A stretch of 64,000 bases of DNA from Girardinichthys multiradiatus. Its lineage: Eukaryota; Chordata; Actinopteri; Cyprinodontiformes; Goodeidae. This document shows, one piece after another, positions 55,996 through 64,000 of the stretch (within the stretch, counting starts at the first letter, position 1; the number at the start of each line of letters is the position of its first letter). Below the pieces are notes generated by a model, which saw only the letters and a list, made by a program, of their open reading frames with translations, was not told where the DNA came from and searched no databases. The position numbers and the translations under genes were made by a program. The DNA lies in assembly GCF_021462225.1 (NCBI RefSeq), contig NC_061800.1, positions 6,086,501-6,150,500 on the forward strand, written 5' to 3'.

Positions 55996-56524
55996 TGTCA
56001 GGATCTGTCTGTGTTAGGTTTTTGTGTTTGTTTATCTTCTCGGCTTAACCAGGTGCTTTTCTGTTCATTTATGTTTATTAGATTCCTCCTGTTTAGTTTA
56101 TGTTACTTCCTGTGTTAAAAGTGTTTAGTTTATATGTTCTTATAGTTCTTGTTTCCCCCAGGTTAATGTCCTTTAGTTCAGTCTCATTGTTTACTTGCTT
56201 CAGTTCATTTAGATGTGTTTTGGTTACCTCCTTGTACTTCCTGCTCATTTGTAATAATTAGTCATTCCCTCTGTATTGTTTGGGTTCCCTGGTCCCCAGC
56301 TGTCTCACATTCTCCTGATTAGCTCCTCTCCCAGTTCATTTGGTTTTAATTTTTTCTCTCTGGTTCTCTGGTGCTATCTGAGTCCATGCTCCTGTCATGT
56401 TCTTGCTAATCACCTGCCTGGGTTCCTGTACCTGGTCAACCTGTAAGTTTGTCATCAATTAAGTCCTTCTCATCGAATCCACTATGCTCAGCATTTGGGT
56501 CCTACTTCAACACGCAATATGACA
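55996..56524 (+). repeat. Solo LTR, Gypsy-type, with 5-bp target duplication
   Basis: 529 bp starting TGTCAGGATCTG and ending ATATGACA, giving TGTCA/TGACA inverted ends. TAAAG lies directly on both sides (55991-55995 and 56525-56529). No internal coding sequence: the remains of a complete element after recombination between its LTRs. The strand is a guess from the Sushi-like LTR at 22534, which also starts TGTCA. Confidence 0.88.
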
Positions 56525-56609
56525 TAAAGTGCCTATCTTCTAAAAACTTGATTGATTGAGTGAACTCTTCCAAAATGTTTTCACATTTATTATTAATATA
56601 TTAATCTAA

Positions 56610-56735
56610 GCCCTGCGATGGACTGGGGCCCTGTCCAGGGTGTACCCCGCCTTCCGCTCATAGACTGCTGGAGATAGGCACCAGCTTCCCTGCAACCCAC
56701 TATGGAAGAAGTGGTATAGAAAATGACTGACTGAC
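56610..56735 (+). repeat. Short SINE form, 10-bp target duplication
   Basis: 126 bp from GCCCTGCGATGGACTGG to the GACTGAC tail, with ATTAATCTAA on both sides (56600-56609 and 56736-56745). It begins at the same internal SINE position as the short copies at 29239 and 29533. Confidence 0.9.
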
Positions 56736-56745
56736 ATTAATCTAA

Positions 56746-58105
56746 ATAATATTATTAGTTCACATGAAGCTGAGAAATTATAGTAGAGAAAATAAGCATC
56801 ATACATGTTGAGGGAAAATGGTGTTGGTAGAGTCCAATGCGTGTATTGTACAACATCTGATTAACAACATATTAAATCCCAAGACAAAATTTCACAAATA
56901 AGTGGATATTAGACATTTAAAAAGGAACTGGAGATGTACAGTTTTCTTTCAGAGGCTATTAACTTGACGAGGTGGAACAAAACTCTAAAATATCTGTTAT
57001 TACTTCTTTTATCTTCGTTATTCTCATAAAAGGTTTCTTCTGTTTCTTTCGAAAAGGGCAGCCATACAGCAATTTCTGACAGGTTATTGGACCATTACAT
57101 GTCAGTTACATTGAACATTTGACTAAATGTTCAAGCATTTTACAGTTTACATTGTTATTGTTTGACATTGTACACAAAAATGGGCGCACATTGCAATATT
57201 AATCCTTTTCCTCACATTCTTTAGAGTGAGAACAAATCTTTTTTCTTCATGTTTTGATTTAGTGTAGAATGTGCAGTGTTTCCAATGCATGCATTTGTAT
57301 AAAAATAAAAACCATAAGGAGTTTGAGCTTTACTCACTTTTGAGCACATCTCTAATTCTTCCTGGTTATATACATTTTAAATATTGTTGACATCCAGCCA
57401 TCCAGCCAATTAGCTGGAGCAGTATACAGCACCAAAAACATTAAGCAGTACAGTCCTGTGAGCTAGTTTGGGGACACTCAGCTATGACGGATACATCGAA
57501 CATGGGATGGTGTTTTCTTGCTGTAATTCACTGATGAAAAACACAATTAGGGAAATCACTTGCGGTGCACCACAAAGAGGAACTTGGTGAATTCAATGAA
57601 AGGAGAGAGGCAGAAAATAAAGCAGACAAATGGAAAGATTGTGTGTGTCAGCATGTGTTTGGAGAAAAAACTGAAATAATCAGTGTGGCAGCACTAAAAG
57701 ACCATCTGAAATTGATTCCCAAGAATTGTGGGCACAATGGTCAGTATTGACTCATGGTCGTGTGGTAATGTGTGTCTGTACACGTGTGTGTTTTTACTCA
57801 TTAATGATAAGAGGCATAAGCTTCCACTTTCAGTCATCAGATGTAATTAGGAGAAAAAATCTCTTATCAAAAGGTTATTAAGAAGTTCCCATTGCCTGGA
57901 TGTTTGTCATTGTAATATGAATCAAATTTCTTTAACCAGATGCCCTAAACGTGGGTGTAGTGCTCAGCTGTTGGATAGAGTAACATGCTGAAGCCATGGC
58001 TTTGCCAATGGGTATAGGAAGGTCTCGATTGACCAGCAGCAAATTAATGTTTCTTCCAGTAGTAGTTCATACCATGTTTTGTCTAAGACTGCCAGAAACA
58101 GAATG
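56746..58105. other. AT-rich stretch, no gene recognised
   Basis: Short frames only (for example 57565-57750, unrecognised). No repeat boundary is visible. Confidence 0.35.
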
Positions 58106-58107
58106 AC

Positions 58108-59905
58108 ATGATGCGAACAGACTGGAGTAACGGCCAGGAAAGCTTGGCGAAATTCACCAGAGGCACTGCGTGTTCGGCTTCTGACTATCCACCTGGCGAA
58201 TGTCCGCTCCCTGGTGAACAAAACAAACTAGCTGCTCCTTCTCAAGGGACTCTGATCTGCTGTACTCCTTTCACCAAAACCTGGCTCAGTGAACACATCC
58301 CTGACAACACACTTCTGATGCTGGGCTTTCAGCTGTTTCGACGGGAGCTCTTGGGGAAAAAGAGAGGAGGTGAAATCTGCTTTTCCATGAACAAAGGTTG
58401 GTGTACTGATGTCACAATGATATAGGAAACATGTAGTCCTCACCTGGATTCAATTTTCATAAACGGTAAACCATTTTATTCACAGAGGGAGTTCTTCTCA
58501 TTTGTTCTGGCATGTGTGTACATTCCACCTCAATCATGCACATCACTGAGCTGATAACAGATGTGGAGAAAATACACCCAGAGTCTCTAATCATTGTTCT
58601 TTGGGATTTTAACAGCACAAACCTCTGCAATTAACATCCAAAATACAAACAATATATTAGGTGTCCCACCAAGGATAAACACACACTAGACCACTGTTAC
58701 ACAGTCTTAAAAGAAGTATAGGGCTCTCTGATCACTATCTGCCTAATCTCATCCCAGCTTAGAGACAAAAACTAAAAACCTTTATGCCTGTGGTTTGGAC
58801 TGATAGGTGGACTGGTAAGTAGACTGATAAGTCAAATCATATGTTATAGGTCTGCTCTGACTGCAAAGATTGGAGTGTTTCTGAAGTTTCAGCCCTGGAC
58901 CTAAATGAAATTACTGACACTGTCATACATCCGTTTTTGTGAGGACGTGTGTGGATACCAAGGCCTTCTGCACATACAACAGCAATAAATGATGGTTTTC
59001 TTCACATCTGAGGAAGCTGTGTTGGACCAAAAAGGCTTTTAACAGTGGGTACAGGGTCCTGTTTAAGCAGAGAAGGAACAAACTTAGCAAGGAGATCAGG
59101 GCAGCTATAAGAAGCTACAGTGTGAAGCTAAAAATCAGCTTCTCAGCAACAACCCAAGAATAGTTTCAAGGAGCTTGAAGACTGTTACTAGCTATAGAAG
59201 CCTGTCCCCTCATGCTGTGATTGCCCAACAGTTGACAACCTTAGCAGCTTCTTTTGTAGGTTTGAAAACCAGCCATTCACACTGGAGCTGTGTGATGTTC
59301 CGTCCTGCTCGAAACAATCCACCATTATCTCAGTCTACAAGTAACGCAGCATAACGTGGTTAAATGACTACAGACTGCCGCTTTGACGTCTGTGGTCAAT
59401 TCTTTGAGTGACTGGTGTTGAAGTTTCTGAAGGTCATCACAGGCCCCCTGCTGGACCTGCTGCAGTTTGCTTGCAAGGCAAACAGATTGTCAGATGATAC
59501 AGTCAACTTGGGACTACACTTCATCCTGCACGACCTCAACCACCAAGGGACATATACCAGGGTGCCGTTTGTTAATTTCAGCTCTGCTTTCTACACGATC
59601 AACCCAGATATCCTCCACAAGAAGCTTACCCAGCTCATAGTGCTGGCCTCTACCTGTAAGTGGATCACCAGCTTCCTGACTGACCGGCAGCAGCAAGTAA
59701 GACTGGGGAGCATCTTCTCCCACACATGAACGAGCAGCACCCCAGACATGCAGGTCAAAAACTGTTTAGACTTTTACCTTCAGGATGGCGCTGGGTCGAA
59801 GAGTGCTATTTGCAAAAACTAGCCGCCATAGAGACAGTTTCTTCCACCAGGCTGTCTCTCTGATGAACATAATGAACACCTCATGGCCAGAATAGTTGGC
59901 TATGC
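58108..59905 (+). repeat. CR1/Rex1-like LINE, decayed, internally deleted
   Basis: TKTWLSEHIPDNTLLMLGFQ and LGKKRGGEICF (58270-58390) are the start of the endonuclease; the same segment occurs at 46440. The reverse transcriptase fragment 59415-59729 reads KVITGPLLDLLQFACKANR, VPFVNFSSAFYTINPDIL and STCKWITSFLTDRQQQVRLG, matching the LINE ORF at 34994-37354. The C-terminal end (RRHRDSFF-like) is near 59820-59860. The FADD segment is deleted. Many stops. Confidence 0.8.
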
Positions 59906-60019
59906 TGCTGTGAAACAAAATAAGCATATAAGCACTACCACAACCTGCCTTTTTTGTTGTTGTCTGGTGGGGCAGAGCTGGGGTGGGAAGGAGCCTGATC
60001 TTGTGCAGGAGGTCGAGGG

Positions 60020-61310
60020 ATTCAATTCAAATTCACAGATACTTTATTGATCCCCGAGGGGAAATTAGAATTCCAGTACAACCCATCCAAACAGACATCA
60101 TGACACAAGACAAGGGGGGACGGGTCACAGAGGCTTTGCTGCCCACTCACAGGCGCTGCCCTTGCTAGATGAGAAAAGACGCCACATTAGGAAAGTAGAG
60201 GGAAAGAAAAATCATATTTCACACTTTATCCTTAGCAGGATACAGTTTGAGATTGCAAAAAACCTCAGCACAAAGAAGCAACAAGTTTACAAAACAACAT
60301 CATGCCGGGAACGGTGAAGGTGGTGTGAGGGGGTGCATATGTTTATCTTGAGCATGCGTGTGTGTGCGAGTGAGTGTGTGCAAGTAAGTCCATGAAGCAC
60401 TGTCACAGAGGCCATTGTCCTTGATGGTACGTTGGAATGTTCATCAACCGGCCACAAAGTTCTGAGCAGGTCCACAGATGTCCTCAGGGAAGGGAGGGGG
60501 CAGAGGGAGCAGAGAGTTATGTTTACATAACTTCCAGGAGAGGTTGAAGATAGCCGGCCATCAAGGCCGTGCAGGGGAGCCAGATTCAGAAAAACAACAA
60601 TTATTTGGGTTAGGTTGACTCTTAATTTTTCGTCAGCCTTGAGAGTCTCGCTGGTGCTTCTCAAAGGCGATTCCAAACAACCAAATTCTTGGTCTTTCGC
60701 CAGATCTGAGCGAACAACTTTCTCCAAGATTTATCCCATTCCACCCCTGAGTCCAGGAACCGCAACCTGCCTGCGATCCTGTGTAAGGATCACATCCAGT
60801 CTGTGATTCAGCTCACTTAACATCCCAGTCTGAGTGCTGATCGCCCTGAAGATCCCATCATACATGCCAGGCAGCCTTACAATTGCCAGAACAGCTGCTG
60901 ACACGATATGCCAGGTAACCGCTAACTCCAAAAAGCAGAAATCCTGATATCAAACATCCAATTATATACACATCTTCCACATCCTTGACTGACATTATCG
61001 ACAAACACACAATCCTCCACTTCTGCCAGGAGTCCATTGTGTATCCGGAGAAAAACGTCCAGTTCGGACAAGTTGGGCTCTCCTTCAAATCTTCTCCTCG
61101 AGAAAATTTGATCAATTGCATTGAGAGACCAGCTGACCAAATCCATAACTAAGAATTTGGAAGATATGCAAGAAGAGGCTCCAAAGACAAGACATAGAGC
61201 TGAAGCAGGGCAGATATGGGAGGGGGTGGGAGACAGAGAAAAGGCGTCCTCCTCCACCGAGAGCAGAAAGAGAGCATCAACTAGAAAACTAGATATCAAC
61301 TAGAAATAGT
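60020..61310 (-). repeat. Retroposon-like repeat with LINE-type 3' tail and an unknown ORF
   Basis: On the minus strand it ends at 60030-60075 with TTTCCCCTCGGGGATCAATA then AAGTATCTGTGAATTTGAAT, a known style of fish LINE 3' end. It contains no reverse transcriptase. A single small broken ORF lies in its 5' half (60731-61146). The left and right limits are approximate. Confidence 0.5.
60731..61146 (-). pseudogene. Unknown small single-pass membrane protein, two frameshifts
   Basis: Not recognised. From ATG at 61146 the frames in order read MDLVSWSLNAIDQIF, PNLSELDVFLRIHNGLLAEV (acidic, amphipathic), then after a frame change near 60985 YIIGCLISGFLLFGVSGYLA, a clear membrane segment. After another change near 60915 comes AVLAIVRLPGMYDGIF, TQTGMLSELNHRLDVILTQD and a stop at 60731. 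Total about 138 codons. Segments in three frames join at single points with sensible continuity, so this looks like one real gene damaged by two small indels. A retroposon-borne ORF or a retrocopied host gene are both possible. Confidence 0.5.
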
Positions 61311-63180
61311 CTGGCTCAACTCCACGCACAGTGTGGGCTCTGGAACCCAGTTCTTTGATAGAGGTTGGAATCTTTTCTACTCTGCAGTGGACTGTGGGGA
61401 GAGGCGGAGGGCTGGGTTTAGTTTGCCTTTTGCCCTCAAGTTCAGCTGCACCTTCGGGTCAGGGACAGGCCTCTAACTGTCGTTTAGGCCTACGGGCCGA
61501 GCGGTAGTGTGGAGTACCCGGCCTTCTGGGTGAACCTGTCAGGGGCGCTACATAGCGCCCCTCCCGGGCACTGCTTGGGGGACTTCAATGCCTACGCGGG
61601 AAATGACAGTGACACCTGAAGAGGCGTGATTGGGAGGAGTGGCCTCCCCAATCTGAATCCGAGTGGTGTTTCATTATTGGACTTCTGTGCTATTCACGGA
61701 TTGTCCATAATGAACACCATGTTCAAGCATAAGGGTGTTTATCAGTGCACATGGCACCAGGACACCCTAGGCAGGAGGTCGATGATCGACTTTGTTGTCA
61801 TGTCTTCAGACCTTTGGCCATATGTCTTGGACACTCGGGTTAAGAGAGGGGCTGAGCTGTCCACTGATCACCACCTGGTGGTGAGTTGGATCTGCTGGAA
61901 GAGAAGAAAGCCGGACAGACTTGGCAGGCCCAAGTGTATAGTGAGGATCTGCTGGGAATGTCTGGCGGAGCCTTCGGCCAGGGATGTATTCAATTCCCAC
62001 CTCCGGAAGAGCTTTGACCAGATTCCGGGGGATGTTGGAGACATAGAGTCCGAGTGGACCATGTTCTTGGCATCTATTGTCAATGCTGCCGCTCGTAGCT
62101 GTGGCCATAAGGTCTGCGGTGCCTGTAGCAGTGGCAATCCCCACCCGTTGGTGGATACCGGCAGTAAGGGACGCTGTCAAGCTGAAGAAGGAGTCCTATT
62201 GGCTGTGGTTGGCTTGTGGGACTCATGAGGTGGCTGACAGGTACCGTGAGGCCGAGCCTGCCGGGGTCCGGGCTGTGGCAGAGGAAAAACTCGGGCCTGG
62301 GAGGACTTCGGTGAGGTCATGGAGAAGGACTACCGGTTGGCCTCGAAGTGATTCTTGCAAACCGTCCGGTGCCTTAGGAGGGAGAAGCAGTGCTTCACCA
62401 ACAATGTTTACAGTGGGGATGGGGTGCTGCTGACCTTGACTGGGGACATTATCGGGCGGTGGGAAGAGTACTTTGAGGATCTCCTCAATCCTGCCGTCAC
62501 GCCTTCCCTGGTGGAAGCAGAGATTGAGGACTTGGGGTTGGACTCTTTCATCACCCGGGATGAAGTCACAGAGGTGGTTAAAAAGTACCGAGGTGGTTAA
62601 AAAGCTCCACGGGGGGTTCACGGATGGATGACATCCACCCTGCATACCTCAAGTCTCTGGATGTTGTGGGGTTGTCATGGTTGACACGCCTCTTCAATAT
62701 TGTGGCGGTCGGGGACAGTGCCTCTAGACTGGCGGACCGGGGTGGTGGTCCCTCTTTCACAAGAAGGGTGACCGTTGAATGTGTTCCAACTATAAGGGGA
62801 TCACACTCATCAGCCCCCCTGGTAAGTTCTTTTTGCAGATGACATGGTCCTGCTGTTCCCCTCTAGCCAGGACATATAGCATAGCATAGTGGGAAAGGGT
62901 GCTTGTCCTCTTCAGGTTGGAGGGGAGTTCCTGTCTCAAGTGGAGGAGTTCATGTATCTCGGGGTCTTGTGTTCCAGGCACAACCCACCGGGGGGAGGGC
63001 CAGGGGACGGCCCAGGACACGCTGGAGGGACTATGTCTCTCGGCTGGCCTGAGAACGCCTTGGGCTCCCTCCGGAGGAGCTGGAGGAGGTGTCTGGGGAG
63101 AGGTAAGTCTGGATGTCTCTACTGAGTCTGCTGCCCCGGCAATCCGGTTCTGGATAAAGCGGAAGATGACGAGTACGAGC
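61311..63180 (+). mobile_element. RTE-like LINE, internally deleted and frameshifted
   Basis: Endonuclease: GDFNAYAGNDS at 61582, LLDFCAIHGLSIMNTMFKHK, STLGRRSMIDFVVMSSDL-like, LSTDHHLVVSWI (catalytic DH, 61857). The linker continues in other frames (EEYFEDLLNPAVTPSLVEAE, 62463-62523). RT motif 1 sits near 62640 (DIHPAYLKSLDVVGLSW). The RT core is deleted: sequence jumps at about 62825 to FADDMVLLF, then jumps again near 62985 to the C-terminal end shared with 4940-5135. The ending is GGATAAAGCGGAAGATGACG. At least three frames and several stops. Assignment to the RTE group is by general appearance. Confidence 0.78.
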
Positions 63181-63290
63181 ATAAATATTTATAGTTAATG
63201 TCTGTTCACTGTGATGGTGGGAAACCAAAGTCAAATTCCTTGTTTGCGAACACAATCTTGGCCAATAAAGCTTACCCTGACTCTGAAATC
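63181..63290 (+). repeat. CR1/Rex1-like LINE 3' tail
   Basis: CAAAGTCAAATTCCTTG and CTTGGCCAATAAAGCTTACC then CTGACTCTGA match the 3' end of the LINE at 34660. It is fused directly behind the RTE-like end. Confidence 0.65.
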
Positions 63291-63299
63291 CAACTTTAA

Positions 63300-63890
63300 A
63301 TAGACATGTTTACATGAAAATACGTTTTTGGAATATAATGGGTGAATCATAATATTCTGATCGGATTTGGTTCAATCGGAATGAAATTGTATTCTGAATG
63401 AGAAGGGCGGTTTATGCTGATTGTCAATCCGAACATGCGGACAGGTAAACACTTGTTCGGATCATGTCATTCTGATTGTGGCAAACGGACGTTATGCACA
63501 TGCATGCCCTATGTCAACGCAACACATTTCCTCCTTTAGTGGCAAGACACATAGTCGCAGTGAAACAACTGGTTTGTTGCCACATTAAGCTGTAGCTTAA
63601 TTATGACTCAACTGCTCTCAGAACCTGGTGCCGCACCATTCCAGACACTCCATTCTGAACCAACACACCTTTACGTTTTTGCATTCTTTTTTTACAGCAC
63701 AGGTGGAAGAACAACTTCTGTGGTTGTCGTAGTAAAATCCGACAACTCTGCACATGTCAAAGTGCTTTTATTCTGAATTAGCGTGGTGCATGTAGAAACA
63801 GGTCATAAGCTGGTTATTTAATTTTGTGCTCATATAAACAGTACATTCTGATTTATTTGTTTGAATCCAATCATGAAATTTTGCACATGC
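63300..63890. mobile_element. MITE-like element, possibly Harbinger-type
   Basis: Repeated ATTCTGATCGG, CAATCCGAACATGCGG and CGGATCATGTCATTCTGATTG strings, with imperfectly inverted ends (TACATGAAAATACG at 63311; CAATCATGAAATTTTGCACA at 63870), resemble a fish Harbinger MITE. No open frame. Family identification is from memory. Confidence 0.4.
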
Positions 63891-64000
63891 AAACATAGCT
63901 ATTAACCCCTGCAGTCTCAAAGTTATTCAACTCCCTCAATAATTGAAATCTTTACAAGAGCACACATTTCCTGATCAGGTGGGGTCTCAGGCACACCTGA

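Noticed and set aside
1..64000. CRISPR arrays, operons, rRNA genes and bacterial-type promoters.
   Set aside because: No direct-repeat/spacer pattern or ribosomal sequence was seen. The evenly spaced units at 33.06-33.19 kb are hairpins in a retroviral leader, and the window is eukaryotic.

Overview
The window looks like intron or intergenic DNA from a ray-finned (teleost) fish, rich in transposable elements. The evidence is the mix of repeats (Tc1 families with long terminal inverted repeats, a Sushi-type Ty3/Gypsy element, BEL/Pao, RTE-like and CR1/Rex1-like LINEs, a tRNA-derived SINE) and one vertebrate host exon. That exon, at 5523-5756 on the minus strand, encodes most of the PAS domain of an ELK-type (KCNH3/4/8-like) potassium channel. 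No other host exon could be supported, so much of the window may be intron or flank of that gene. There is no bacterial-style gene organisation.

Layout. 1-1440: Tc1 family A copy 1. 4.1-5.4 kb: LINE tails and a Tc1 end. 5.5-5.8 kb: the KCNH exon. 6.6-7.5 kb: decayed Tc1 (family D). 9.1-9.8 kb: a chimera of two Tc1 families. 11.7-14.6 kb: two long SINE copies in AT-rich DNA. 15.2-16.2 kb: Tc1 family C. 20.8-22.5 kb: Tc1 family D with a nested SINE, then a Tc1 family B fragment. 22.5-24.5 kb: Sushi-like retrotransposon (5' LTR, gag, protease) with a visible self-priming signal. 24.5-27.7 kb: LINE-tail repeats, another Tc1-D and simple repeats. 29.2-29.7 kb: two 122-130 bp short SINE copies. 31.7-32.3 kb: a long inverted repeat.

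32.4-44.6 kb: a broken gammaretrovirus-like endogenous retrovirus. It has a probable 5' LTR, a tRNA-Tyr primer binding site, a structured leader with four evenly spaced hairpins and a dimer-type hairpin, a gag start, the RNase H end plus integrase, and env. It is interrupted by a CR1/Rex1-like LINE (34.7-37.3 kb, minus strand) and by Tc1 family A copies 2 (in integrase) and 3 (in env). A DD41D mariner-type element (44.6-46.2 kb) abuts env, and no 3' LTR was found.

46.2-64 kb: decayed LINEs, a full-length SINE with a 12-bp target duplication (49.3 kb), a BEL/Pao pol fragment cut by a Tc1 family E element (50.2-51.9 kb), a Harbinger-like MITE, a GC-rich repeat (55 kb), a solo Gypsy-type LTR with 5-bp duplication (56.0-56.5 kb), a repeat carrying an unknown small membrane-protein ORF (60-61.3 kb), an RTE-like LINE (61.3-63.2 kb) and a final MITE.

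Together these record successive insertions: nesting order, target duplications and shared deletions can be read directly. Family names rest on recognition by eye. Catalytic residues, duplications, hairpins and breakpoints were read from the sequence.
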